NCBI RefSeq assembly: GCF_035083965.1
Contig: NC_089729.1
Location: 18,401,964-18,465,963, forward strand
DNA: 64,000 nucleotides
Direction: 5' to 3'
DNA from: Branchiostoma lanceolatum
Taxonomy: Eukaryota > Chordata > Leptocardii > Amphioxiformes > Branchiostomatidae
Shown: positions 33,120 through 45,147 of the stretch, piece by piece
How the letters are laid out: every line of letters starts with the position of its first letter
Numbering within the stretch: position 1 is the first letter of the stretch
Made by a program: the position numbers and the translations under genes
The notes under the pieces: generated by a model
The model's input: the letters and a program-made list of their open reading frames with translations, nothing else
What the model was told of the DNA's origin: nothing
Database searches by the model: none

Positions 33120-33255
33120 GCCCGAGTCCACAGCGTCACTCCGCATGCGCACACAAATACTGGGTCAAGCTGGTAGCTTGTTGACATCGGGAAACGTTTC
33201 GAGCGTAAAGCAGGTCATCAGTTTTCCCTTCCTAACAACTTGCCCGACCAGACAG
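33120..33255 (+). promoter_or_regulatory. Probable promoter and 5' non-coding exon of the MFSD2-like gene
   Basis: CGCATGCGCA (33142-33151) is an NRF1-type palindrome in CpG-containing sequence, followed by a good donor (GACAG/GTATGT, exon end 33255). The first coding exon at 35445 is preceded by TTTTTCAG at 35416, which would accept it. Inferred, not proven. Confidence 0.35.
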
Positions 33256-34193
33256 GTATGTGCTGTAAGTTATTCTCCTTTTTACTATTTAGTGTTCAAA
33301 GTACACTGTACATAAGTTTTAAAGAGCACAATTTAACAGTAAGTCAGTCTTTAGACATTAGTATGGACACATTAAACATGCCCTACCGTAGGTGGACATA
33401 CAGTAACATCAATATCAAATATGTAAATAATGGACATATTCTTATGTAGATAGACTCAGAGAGCACTGATATAATAAGTTCAGCTTGGTTTAGATAGTTT
33501 CCTTAAAAACAGCAACAGTCATTAAATATTTTATATATACTACTTGGACTTAGAACTTTGAACTTAATTCACCTTTGAAGCGGCGGTACATCGGCAGCGC
33601 CGAGTGCTAAAAGTACACAATTAACGCAGATTGAGATTACAAAGGCAACCAATATTTAAAATCTAGGAGTGATAGATAAAAGAAACAGTATTAGCTTGTG
33701 CGTGGGAACCAATGAAGTTCATAGAAGTAATATTATAGCATGAAATAAATAAAAGATAAAATGATAGCAGATAAATAGTAAACCTTAACTAACGTTACCA
33801 TACCTAACTGAACAGGAAACAATGGAATTTATATAAACTATATGAGATGAAAACAAACGAAATTGATATAAATAGTAATGCATTAATAGGGGAGTATGAT
33901 AAAGTGTCAGCTGGGTAGCAAGTGGATTACTTATTATCACCATAGTTGTTTGAGGGGGCCAGGTGAAAATGCTATAAATAATAACAGTGGAGTCTTGGCA
34001 GTAGTCTGGGTGGTAGTGAGAAGAGCTTTAACGTGTGTGTGTGTGGGGGGGGGGGTTACATGTGTGATGATGAAATGGTACAGTCAATATATATGAATAG
34101 AATAAATCTTTATTCCATATCCTACACATTGTGAAAGGCACAGTACATGTGACTTTTCCGTACCTAGCAGTGGTGCAGTTTTGAAGAAGAGTA
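33256..34193 (+). other. Intronic, no gene recognised
   Basis: AT-rich with a G-run near 34045. No coding exon seen. Confidence 0.4.
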
Positions 34194-34363
34194 CTCTCCA
34201 AGCAGAGGAGTGGGTCCGGCTGGTTTTTGACGTGTTTTTATGTTCTTTTTGTCAGGCTTTCCGTTTTGTCTCCTTTTCGTTATGTCGCCAACCGTGTGTT
34301 GGACAAAAATGCCTAAACTGAACACGTTCAAACCCCGCAGGACCCACGCCTCTGCTTTGAGAG
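34194..34363. mobile_element. TA-flanked fold-back MITE, member 2
   Basis: CTCTCCAAGCAGAGGAGTGG ... CCTCTGCTTTGAGAG with TA at 34192-34193 and 34364-34365. Arms pair over GTGGGTCC/GGACCCAC. Confidence 0.75.
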
Positions 34364-34439
34364 TAGTGAGCGCCCCATCTGTTTATTTACATGACCTAAC
34401 AATAACTTTTAGGCAGGGCCCTCTGTTTATGTGACCTGT

Positions 34440-35190
34440 TTTCGGGGACACAGTCAAATGTCCCATTATGAAGTGCTGTGGATTTACAAAATTTCCTTAC
34501 TAATGATGCAAATTAACTCCTAATTTGCATAATAAGTCATTGATTATGTAGAGCACCATCTGAGCTCTCTACATACTAAACATCAGGACGAACTGTAACC
34601 CCCTTCTCAAGTTATTTATGTCCGAAGGTCAAAACAAAAACAGCAACTGCAGTTCTAAACAAGCCGCTAGGGGGCCCAAACTTACACAACTTACTTCCTG
34701 TGGCATGAAATATCTACCACACTTTCAGAAAATTCGCCCCCTAATTTTGAAGCTCCGCTGCAGTACCTTAGGTACCCACCAGAAGGCCCATTATCGAACT
34801 TGACCCTCCTTTCCTGTAAACCCTACACATCCACTAGATATCATACAGAACCATCAACAGCTTCTCGAGCTATGATGGCGACCTACAAATACACATCCAC
34901 ACAAAGCCCACTACAGTACCGACGGAAAATGCCAGGGGAACCATTTTTGAACTTGACCTCCGTTCCACAACATCTACACACCTACAAAAAAATCAGGAAG
35001 ATCAATCAACCTTTCCGTCACTTTTTTGCTTACATACCAATACACAAAAATGCAAAGCCCGCTGCAGTACTGTTGAAAAACGCAAGGTGAACCATTTTCG
35101 GACTTGACCTTCCTTTGCACAAGCACTACACACCACCTTTTTTCATTTTGGTGTTACTACTGCCATGACCTACTTTCTGTTTGATGACCT
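34440..35190. repeat. Dispersed repeat family, tandem pieces
   Basis: Repeated blocks AGCTCCGCTGCAGTACC, CATTATCGAACTTGACC, CCATTTTTGAACTTGACC and the AATTTGCATAATAAGTCATT start belong to the family seen at 44690-45020 and 58440-60244. Two to three degenerate tandem units. Confidence 0.55.
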
Positions 35191-35444
35191 TTAACCCATG
35201 CAACACGTAAGTAGTGCGGCGTACCTGAACGTAACATCAGGCACAGGTACCGGTAAAGAGGTTAAGGTACAGGTGCCTGTATGTGTACCTTTACCTGTAC
35301 CTGAACTATTTGACAAAGTAACATGTGGTCTTCAATGATGCCAAAAACATGAATGTTTATTTCTGACTTCAGGTATCTTATAGTATTAAAAAAAGTATTG
35401 AACTTGCATTTTTCAGTGTTCTCAGTTCCAAGAACAGCCGGACC

Positions 35445-38400
35445 ATGACCGAGATAGCCAAGACAACGAAAACCATGTCTGTCGTGGAGAAGTTGTGTTA
35501 CGCTTTCGGGGGTGTTGGAATTGAGGTCATATGGACAGTATTCGGGGCGTACACTAGCATATTCCTGGTGGACGTGGCACAGGTAAACAGATTCAGTATT
35601 AGGCCATGTTGATTTGAGTATATGGATGACACTCTGACAAATGAAATCTGGGAACAACATAACGGATGCGAGCGTGCGAATAAAAAATGTTTGGCAAAAA
35701 AATGTTGCATTCATTATGTGGTCAGGAAGGTTGAACAAATGAATAAAAGCACAGAGTGTGGTCTACCGAACAGTAGATTCTTCTTTTCTTTCACATTTTC
35801 TTCTTTGCCATTGGTATACTACGACTTTAATAGCATTTTTTCCCGAAATATTCTTTTTGCAGTTCCTTTTGTAATAGCATTTGGCCAGTTGAGTAGCCCT
35901 GACGGTATGTCTTTATACTGCCTAATAAATCTAATCAAATCAAATGAAACCAAATGTGTGTAGTTTAAGACTTTGTCGTTTACTTTTTGCCTATGCTAAA
36001 CTAAAATCTCGTTTCTTAAATCGAACAGGCTTGCTGAAGGTTTTCATGTGTATTCATTTGTTATATTTCAGATGCCACCTTTATTTGCAACGTCGATCAT
36101 TTTCGGCAGTAGGGTAGTGGACATCTTATGCAATGTCGTCATGGGTCCGTTGATTGACAGGACAAACACACGATGGGGGAAGACAAAACCATGGTAACGT
36201 ACAAATGAGATTTTACATCGACCTGCAGTACTAGTTTCTATAATTTCTGCGATGACTGAAGGTGAACCTCCTTCGCGGAGATAACAAAGAACACGCACAT
36301 GTACATGCAGTAAAACACCGGTACCTAATTGTTTCTTGATACTAAATGTGCATGTTGTTACTTCTAATGAATTTCCCATGGGACGAAGACAGGGTTCTGT
36401 ACAACTCAAAACGTTTCTGCCTTATTTTGCAGGATTGTAGTATCGACTCTACTTCTCACTGTAGTGTACGCATTGATCTGGTATGTCCCGGATGTTGGAA
36501 CGAATGAAAAACTGGTGTGGTACATCGTACTGTACATTCTGATGGTGCTCGCCATATCGGTAAGTCACTAGGCTCATTCATGTCATAGCTGGACCGTCCG
36601 ATACGGGTGTTCCGGACCGGGCAATAATTTACAATGCATTTCGAGTGCGCCGGTTGCGCCGCTGTCAAAAATTCGAATATCGAATTCGCAGGTTGGAATC
36701 GATGTTGTCACAACTTTTTGTTCGAGGACACAAAATCATCTTAACTTCTGGTGCATTTTGCATTGAAATGTTTTTTTTCGGGTGGGTCCAGAGTGCCTTC
36801 GGCCGTCGGGCGATCGTCCCGAGTCGGAACCGCTCCGGAGACATGTCCCAAGAAGATTATCTGGCGATTTACGAACATTTATCGGTTTATTTCAGGCTTT
36901 TTGCATTGCCTACCGCACTTTTCTGATGTTTCTAAGCGATGATAGCTCCGAGAGAGACTCAGCCACCCTGTACAGTAAGTACCATCATACTACTGAATGT
37001 TACTATCAATAGATTTGTTACTGTCAATAGATTGTCTTTGGCACTGTGGACATAATGTTCCTGCCATGAAAATTTTCTTTTCGGTTCCGTGGCCTAGTAA
37101 TGAGTAGTTTGAACCATATCAACCGTGCTTGTTTAGTTATAAAATCTTTTTCTCTGGCTGCCAGTATTCTATTAACCTTTCTGACGTATAAAACAAAAAA
37201 ATCAACAAAACCGAAAGAGATGTTTTTTTTTAATCGAGGAATGGCGGTGTAGCCTGCCTAATGTATACTTTTATGTATCAAAACACTGAACGTCGTCAAA
37301 AATAATCTTAAGTCCATCGGAAATATGAAATTTATGGCGTTTCTTGGCTCATAGCTTTTCTTTTTCTATTGGTTTCCACAAGGAGGTCTTTGATTTCCCT
37401 TCTGATAAAGGTGGATAGGATCGAAATATCCGGAGTACTATGATCAACATGCACGTGCCCCCCTCCCTTTTATCAGGGTCCATTTTCATTGCTGGAGGGA
37501 CTGTTGCGGGAATAGCAATGCACGGGCAGATCCTGGCATCGTACAGACGCTCCGAGTACGATCCCTGTGACAACGTCACTTACACCGCTAACAGCACCAA
37601 TAGTTCTGAGGACGGGCCATCTGTGGAGATGACGGTAGGTTCGTGTAGACTTCTACTCGTTTAGAATGTAGACTCAAAGACATCTTACCAATCTCAATTA
37701 CCATAATAACTCTGTTTGTAATTCCAATTTTTTTCAAGAGCACTTGTTTCTATGTTACATTTCATCAGCGAACCGGCTACATGATCTCTTCAGCAACTCT
37801 GTGCTGTTTATTGCTGTTAAGTTTGACAGCGGTCGCCTTTGGGACGACTGAGAGAAAAGGTAAGGACGGTTTTACTAGGGTGAACTCATCAATGATTCAC
37901 TCATCATGAAACATTATTATCGCTATGAGAGAGTTTATCAGCACAGCTTATCGAATCGAGACATTTTGTAATGTCTGAAATAATAACCATTATGTTCTTT
38001 TCGGAAAAGCACATTACATTTGTTGCATAAAGATAAGATACAACGATGAACACTTTCTATACAACGTTAATTTGAAATTTGGTTGCTACATAAACAATTT
38101 GACGAAGAATATCAAAGCACCACATGGATTAATCTAAGAGATGGATTGTCTTAAAACCCCAATCAAAAGTAGTAACATCGTTTTTTTAATACATTTAATT
38201 GCTTGTCAGGGCCAAGTACTATACTCCCTTCTCTATGATTGACCACCTTTCCGACGAATATGCTTAGGAATTTTCTTTGTTGTTTCAGATATTTCAGTGA
38301 CATCCGGAGGACAACGTCGCCAGAACCTAATCAAGACGATAAAGACCGTGCTAACATTTCGCCCCAACATCTATTTTCTCCTGGCATATTTCTTTATTAC

Positions 38401-41400
38401 AGTGTCTGCTTCTGTGAGTACCATATTGATGAAGTAATTAACCAGTCCTTGAATTGCGCGTCTTTGCGTTGCGCAGTAGAATCTACCGAACATTTCCCCC
38501 GGGAACATTGTCCTCAAGGAGGTCTTACTAGTTTTCTGATAAGGAGGACAAAAGAATATGTATTTGTCATATTTTACCAAATTTGTGACTTTTCCATATT
38601 TCGTCCAGAAATTGACAACCAATAAATGCTTTCTCATTGGCTAGATAGTACAGGGGATGACATTCTTGTCTCATTTCGATTTTCTGGCTAAAGCACTTTG
38701 AAATTCTGAAGTTGATCTACCACTTTCTTTGAAACCAAACAAGCCGGACAAAATCCAGCTTTGCAATTGGGGTAAAAACTGGAGGTTTGAAATGTTGCTA
38801 AATGAGTTTTGAGTGGATTGTTTTTCACCATGTGTTGCAGTGGAAAATTCAGTAACTCCACCCTACTACTAGGAATTAAAATCTCTATTCTTGTGTTCTT
38901 GAATGTGTAGATGTATTTTCCTAAAAGCTTTTCATATCAAGTTAAGAGTAAAAACGTCCAATCGATTAATCCTCTACTATGTAATGTGAATCTGGATACG
39001 AGAAAGAAAGAAACAGTTAATACCATACTACAGACCCAACTCCCGAGTAGTTGCCAGAAAGTATATCTGTCGCTGTGGTTCACTATTCTTGACGTTTTAT
39101 TTTCAGATCGGACATGGCTCAATCGCCCTCTATGTACAGTACAGTCTGGACCTGGAAGACCAGATAGAGAACGTCCTCCTTGTTTTCATGGTAAGAAACA
39201 AAACTTCCAAACAATTTGTGTGACAAGCATATTAATGCACACCCATGACTTTAAAGTCTTTCGACCTCTATTTGTTTCAATCTTTTTTTCTGTAAACATT
39301 CTCGTTTCCAAGCAGTAAAGGCTCTCTCTCAAGGTATTCACTGCTGAATCTAAAAGTAATCTATATCATATTCAAAATTCATCTGTGTTGTGGTAGAATC
39401 GTTCTATAACGAGATTAAACTGTATTTTCCAACACTCACTCACTATTCCAACACCATAGGAGACAATGGATAAAAGTTGCAAAAACCTTATAACGTCCCC
39501 TGGCTCTGCACAGTTTGGTCTTGTTGCATATATTCTGTCACATTTTGTCGATTTTGCAAAGAATTCTGTGCTTTAATGACACTGATCAGATATTACTTTT
39601 CTTCTCAAGGCTTCATCGGTGTTAGCCTTGCCTGGAACTGCTTGGGTCGTCTCCAAACTCGGGAAGAGGATTTCTTACATATGCTTTGAGCTGGTAAGGC
39701 CTTCAGCCTGTGTTTACACAGTCTCTCGCTGGCGGAGATTAATGACACCCTACTCCTTCTATATCGGGCGGTAACTGTCGGGCCATCCGCTAGGAGCGCG
39801 ATTTAGTCAGGATAGTAAGGCCCAGAGACACATCAGTATATGTTCACAGCTACGTATACCTTGCTGGTTGCTTAAACTATATGTGATTCATTTGCTAACA
39901 AGCACTTCCTGAAATCAGACGTCAAACTTTGAAGTGCCGCTGAGGTACCATAAGAAGTCGCCAGAAGACCCATTCCCGACCATAACATTTGTCTTCCCAA
40001 CACCTAACCACCTACAAAATATTATGAACATCAATCCACAGCAATTATTATAGATAGAGTGATTATATCACATTAGGTAAATGAAATAGTTATTTACCTA
40101 ATTAGCATAATCAATAACATTAGTGATAAATGATACAATAGCCTTCTTTGCTGATATAAAACTTCTATATTTTGAACAACTAGTGTCATTTGAATAGAGA
40201 AGATGACCAACTGATATGATTTATGCAAATGAGGAAATCATTTGTAGAATCACTGAGAAAGATTTATAATACGTCACTTGAAAAGGTTAAAGTCATATGT
40301 CGAAGGTATGCGGTCGTTGAACTCTAGTTGTCGTTATATATCTTCATTGTAGGCTGCAATCCCGGTGTGCATCGTATTTCAGTTTATACCAAACGGAAGC
40401 TCCGCTGTTTATGCTGTTGCCGTCGGCGTTGGCTTTACGATGCTGCCTGCACATATGTTTATACCATGGTAGGTGGTCGCAATTTTGTACCGAAAACATT
40501 AACGAAAACGTCATGGTTCGGTAAGAGTTTAGAGTAGTCTCCAAGCAGACCCAACGGTTGCAAAGACCTTATCCAACAGGCAGAAGGAGCTCAGAGCAGA
40601 CCCAACGGTTGCAAAGACCGTATCCAACTGGCAGAAGGAGTTTATATTGCAAAAACGACTTCTTTCTGCCAGTTGGATACGACCTTCGCAACCCATAGAT
40701 ATGCTTGGAGATTAACTTTCGAGTACACTTGTGTACAAAGCAATCATTAAAGCTGAAATGTGCAAAACCCCATCCATGAATAATTTCGAATAAGATCTTC
40801 GTCCTATAGATATGATTAAGCTTTTACATGAATGTGAACATAATCAAAACACGCTTATATCATATACCAAGAAATTAAAGACCCACTATGTAGTTTTAGG
40901 CCAATACAGAAAGTAGATTTTCCTACTGTTTCTTTGCATAGCAAGCTTTATCAACTCTATAGAATTGCTTACCGATATTCAGGAAGGGAGGTTACAACAT
41001 TACTGCACCATACAAACAACTTTAAAAAACTGTTATCCTCCATCCAAAACAACACACAGTGTGAAACTAACACATGGCCACACATGGCTTCTGTACTTCT
41101 TATCAGGCTGATCGCCCAGTGGGGTGCCTGTTTACAGTTCACCAGTTTCTGTAAAAATCATCCTTACCAGAGTTCTTGCAGTTTTGAAGGGAAAATAACC
41201 ACACTTTATTGATACCCTTCAAAGTAGACTCTCTAGAATAAGTTAATAGTTGTATTCTACCCTCTTGGAAAAAGATATGAGTGTTTCCAAAGAAGAAGAG
41301 CTTCATGACATCTGGCAGTCTAAAGTGTGCCTAAGTGATTAGACCACCATGGGGGTCCTCCAGTGCACTAGGATGTTGTTGTTTATCTACTATTGTACAC

Positions 41401-43473
41401 ACTTTTAGATGTTAACGTATTAGCAGGGTCAGTGACAATCATATACACCAGATTTGAAGAGACTGGATGCTGCAGACAGCTTTGAATATACTTTTAGATG
41501 CAGCAACCCCCACAAGGCAAAAAATAGGTAAATATATATAATACTGCTTTGTCATTAGGAAAAATACCAACACTCATGATTAGCCCCACTCGATTGTAAC
41601 ACTATATATATCAAAGAATTACGCTAACCCTTATTGTAGCAGGAATTAGGATGTTTTCATTCTATACCTCTATTTCAAAAAGTGGAATTACTTTTGTAGT
41701 TTTGCGACATGAATATCGTTTTCCTATATTTTTTAAGGCAAATTCGCGGCATATATTTTTTATCATTTTGCAGCTGCAAATTTGATGATTTACAGTATGG
41801 GGGAAAACTTTTTTTATATTTCATCCTTACTACAGTATGAATATAATACATTTTTTCCCAATTCCCTCATGTGTCTTCTTCTTCTTCTCCTGTCAAATCT
41901 TCAAATTGATTTATCTCTGTCATTTTCTGGCCAAATGACTTGAAATTTGGCACGAGGGTAGAGTGGGCAAATACCCTCGGACTTTTGTCTTTTTTTATAT
42001 GGGGCTTTAAAAAAAACTGTCCAAACTGTCTAAATCGGAGGCTACAAAGTAGGACGCTGTACTGCGTCCGCGCATTCCAAATCGTGAACAGTCTTATTAC
42101 ATTTCATGTGTGTTTGCTCTTCAGAATCGGAGGCTACAAAGTAGGACCTTTTACTGCTCCCGCGCAGTTCAAACCGTGAACCGTCTTACTACATTTCCTC
42201 TGTTTTTTCGCTGTAGAATCGGAGGCTACAACCTAGGAACTGGTACTCAGCCTGACACGGTAGGAAGCGCCATGCGGATTCTGATGTCAGCGTTTATGTC
42301 CGCCTTAACCTTCGTGGGTGTTGTGTTTGCGTGGATATATCCCATCACAGAGGACAGGCAGAAGGAGATTACTGAGGCCATCAACAAACGGTTAGCTTCC
42401 GTTTTTTGTTTAATCTATTTTGCTGCTTCAACTGACTCAATCTCTGCTGTTTATTGCAACATTCAACTCAATGACCTATTATGAAACAAATTATAACTGA
42501 GGAGTGATTATCCAACATCCAAAGCAGCTTAAATCGTAACCTCCGTTGCAGTCCTTTTCCCCGCAGCGCTTTTTCTTTTCAATTTTTTTTGTGGGGGGGG
42601 GGGGGGGGGGGCGCCGCGTATCTGCTTGGGATCCCGTATCCGCCATGCCTCTGTGTCCGCTATAGACCCTGTGTCTGCTGCGGGGGAACCAGCAGACACA
42701 GGGTCTATAGCGGACACAGAGGCACGGCGGATACGGGATCCCAAGCAGATACGCGGCGCCCCCCCCCCCAAAAAAAGGAGAAAAAAAATATTGAAAAAGA
42801 AAAAAACGCTGCGGGGAAAAGGACTGCAACGGAGGTTACTTAAATCGTATTACCAAGCTCCGTCTTGCTGTTCCAAATCTTCAACCCCTCTGTCATGCTA
42901 TCCCGAGATATACGGAAAACAACACCGTACTGTCCTAAGTATGTTCATTTTGCTGTCATGTTAATTCTGTCGTAGCTTAATCATAAACGGTTCATGCGCT
43001 GGGATTTTAACTGTTCGATTTTTTTAACGTCATGTCATTGGGAAAGGTACTTAACAGGACTTACTCACTCCACCCAGATGTAAATGTACGTTACTTCGGT
43101 TGGGGAGGTAAAACTTAGGTGGAAGGGGCTCCCATTAGTATTACCATGTCCTAATCCACAGTGGATTAACATTACCTACTGCCCCTATACGGCCTCAAAA
43201 GGACCATGGGACCTTTCCATATTGTGGGTTTCTGACCTGTGTGCTGTTGAGATGAGCAAACGTTAATCTAATATAAAATGTTGCCCTTTTGCTTTCTACA
43301 GAAAACTTTCAACGAGCTCCCAACCTGACGACATCCACAGAAACGAAAGCCTGTCCAACATGAACGGAAAGGCTCTTTTACCTGAGGAGACTTCAAGACC
43401 AGAAGAACTGCAGGAGGACAAACTTTTGTCTTCAAAACTTGACTTGTCTGTATTTTTAGAATCAGAGGTATGA
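35445..43473 (+). CDS. MFSD2-like major facilitator transporter, eleven to twelve exons, one apparently missing
   Basis: Polytopic carrier of the GPH/MFSD2 family; the vertebrate MFSD2A member imports lysophosphatidylcholine with Na+. Exons: 35445-35582, 36072-36193, 36433-36559, 36896-36974, 37477-37634, 37769-37859, 38289-38413, 39107-39190, 39610-39693, 40353-40468, 42217-42390, 43302-43473. Landmarks: EKLCYAFGG and FLVDVAQ at TM1, LIWYVPD, SSERDSATLYR, an N-glycosylated loop (NVTYTANSTNSS), WIYPITEDRQ after the last TM, then a polar tail ending LESEV. All joins are in phase except 40468 to 42217, which would create a stop and lacks the TM10 segment (LPD.IDD...FF.KFASG in MFSD2A). I could not find that exon in 40469-42216. 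The TM2 site aligned to MFSD2A D97 is Asn. Confidence 0.8.
39870..40320. repeat. Dispersed repeat family copy in MFSD2-like intron
   Basis: AAGTGCCGCTGAGGTACC, TAATTAGCATAATCAATAAC and CAACTGATATGATTTATGC are shared with 58440-59930. Confidence 0.55.
40537..40712. mobile_element. TA-flanked fold-back MITE, member 3
   Basis: TCTCCAAGCAGACCC at the left and TGCTTGGAGAT at the right, with TA at 40535-40536 and 40713-40714. The left arm carries two tandem copies of CCCAACGGTTGCAAAGACC; the right arm has the inverse once. Confidence 0.7.
42033..42308 (+). repeat. 92-bp tandem repeat across an exon boundary
   Basis: Three units start AATCGGAGGCTACAA at 42033, 42125 and 42217. The third is the real start of the exon coding for GGYNLGTGTQPD; the first two are diverged copies of the exon edge with its upstream intron. 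Units 2 and 3 are each preceded by an AG, giving a decoy acceptor at 42125. Confidence 0.8.
42537..42838. mobile_element. Mutator-like fold-back MITE, member 2
   Basis: TAACCTCCGTTGCAGTCC ... GGACTGCAACGGAGGTTA with perfect 9-bp duplications CTTAAATCG at 42528-42536 and 42839-42847. Arms of about 145 bp form an almost perfect hairpin with a loop of about 9 nt at CGGGGGAAC; the arms carry G/C runs and GTATCTGCTTGGGATCCCG. It lies in the last intron of the MFSD2-like gene. Confidence 0.92.
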
Positions 43474-43808
43474 TGCATGGTATTTGGGGAAATACAATAT
43501 GAAACATAGACATTTTGTGATTGTAATTGAATTTAGGTATGTGACGTTATCAGAATATCATAATGTTTGATAAAAGGGCAGGTCCTTGATAAGAATATAA
43601 CACAGAAGTTTGAATTGTTGGAGGGATCAAAGAATAGACAGTGATTGCCATTTTGGGGCTACGAATAACAATTCAGTTTTTGTGTTTTTTTCTACACATT
43701 CACGTACACTTACATTTCTCCCCTTCACTGACAAGGAAGCCACAATCATTAAGATTCAACATGTATAACACGTGAACCTTCAGAGAAAATAGGGAACAGT
43801 CTCCTTGC

Positions 43809-43814
43809 AATAAA
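43809..43814 (+). promoter_or_regulatory. Possible poly(A) signal (AATAAA) of the MFSD2-like gene
   Basis: AATAAA 336 nt after the stop at 43473, the first canonical signal I see downstream on the plus strand. Confidence 0.35.
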
Positions 43815-43959
43815 TTTATATCAAGCCCGTAAAACCACCCCCGAGCACGCATATCTGCCTCGGCGGGCGGGCATCACACCTAGCACTGTAGGGATATGGG
43901 GAAGCTCCCGATGGCATGGTTAGCAGGCTAGTTTTCCCCTAGAACTAACGTAGAATATC

Positions 43960-44107
43960 GTTGACACCAACTGACCAAGCACAGTAGGGGCATCCTCATT
44001 AGATATTATATCTTTCAACAACGTCTGCAGCAAGATGTTCAAAGGTTAGGCATGACTTCGAAGCTGGGGTGTTGTTTATACGCCGAAGGGCGGTTATTAC
44101 ATACAAT
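43960..44107. mobile_element. LINE 3'-UTR remnant, interrupted
   Basis: AGGGGCATCCTCATTAGAT, TGACTTCGAAGCTGGGGTG, ACGCCGAAGGGCGG match blocks of the LINE UTR at 25780-25960. It is cut by the 44108-44552 element. Confidence 0.5.
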
Positions 44108-44552
44108 CATCCTCGTCCACCAGGACCTTTCCGCTCTAGGTTACATCGCTCGCGGAAAAGGCCCTGGTAACACGGGGTGGCATCCATGGTTATTGCAGGT
44201 CGAGCCTCCAAAACAGCTTCAGCCAATCAGAGGGGTTAAAACCCATTTGCTTCCACTCATCGGAAGCAAACGCACAAAGAACGCTGGGAAGCTATCAACC
44301 AATCAGGTTACGTGTTACGGCTAGCTCATTAATTATTCATGAGCTACAACTGCCGTTTGTGCAAAATAAGGGCTAGCTCATTAACTATTCATGAGGTACA
44401 ACTGCCGTTTGTGCCAAATAAGGGTTAGCTCATTAATTATTCATGAGCAAGTCTCGTCGACCTGCAATAACCATGGATGCCACCCCGTGTTACCAGGGCC
44501 TTTTCCGCGAGCGATGTAACGTAGAGCGGAAAGGTCCTGGTGGACGAGGATG
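44108..44552. mobile_element. Inverted-repeat element with 8-bp target duplication
   Basis: CATCCTCGTCCACCAGGACC at the left and its inverse at the right, arms about 98 bp (left 44108-44205, right 44455-44552). Flanked by direct CATACAAT copies at 44100-44107 and 44553-44560. An 8-bp duplication suggests hAT- or P-like mobilisation. The centre carries a short tandem repeat. Confidence 0.85.
44321..44450. repeat. 52-bp tandem repeat, 2.5 copies
   Basis: Unit GCTAGCTCATTAATTATTCA then GAGCTACAACTGCCGTTTGTG repeated near 44321, 44371 and 44425; each unit contains a near-palindrome CTCATTAATTATTCATGAG. It lies in the centre of the 44108-44552 element. Confidence 0.85.
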
Positions 44553-44689
44553 CATACAATCGGCTGAACAGATATTGGCCACAACATACCTCAGTACAAA
44601 GTCCGTGATTTGGCACCGGTATGGCTATTCCCTTCAAAAAAATGACTTACACATTTACATAATATATGCTTTGAAAACACCGGAAACAT

Positions 44690-45020
44690 TGATTTTCCTC
44701 ATTAGTTATGCAAAATAAGTCCCAATTAGCATAATGTGAACACCATTGTGTACATCTCTGCCTAAGCTACCAGTATACTAAATATCATAGAAATCTGTCG
44801 TTCCTTTGTTCCGTTATTCTCCTTAGAAGATTTTCACAATAACGCTTCTGCAGTTCCAGAGAAAGCTGCAAGGGGGCCCAAACCTACATTACTTTTATTA
44901 CATCATAAGCTATCAGCCACCCAAAAATCAAGACCATAACACGTCCAGGTCAAAAGATACAAAAACGTAAGTTCTGCTGCAGTACCAAGGTCACATACCA
45001 GGGGGGCAAAATCGACCTTG
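44690..45020. repeat. Dispersed repeat family copy
   Basis: TATCATAGAAATCTGTCGTT, GCAAGGGGGCCCAAACCTAC and CGTCCAGGTCAAAAGATACA match 32090-32345 and the inverse of 14640-14860. Confidence 0.6.
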
Positions 45021-45147
45021 AACTTTAAAGTCAGATATAAGCTTTAGCCACTATACCGTATTCAAATGAAATACAATTATCGACTGGAATGTTAGAATTT
45101 GGAATATATCAAAGACATATGTACTATCCCCGTGTCATTTTCAACAG

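Noticed and set aside
42125-42186. Use of the second 92-bp unit as an exon start
   Set aside because: Its frame meets a stop before reaching the real exon.
40469-42216. Short frames such as 40934-41212 as the missing MFSD2-like exon
   Set aside because: None carries LPD, FF-KFASG or a usable phase and splice pair.
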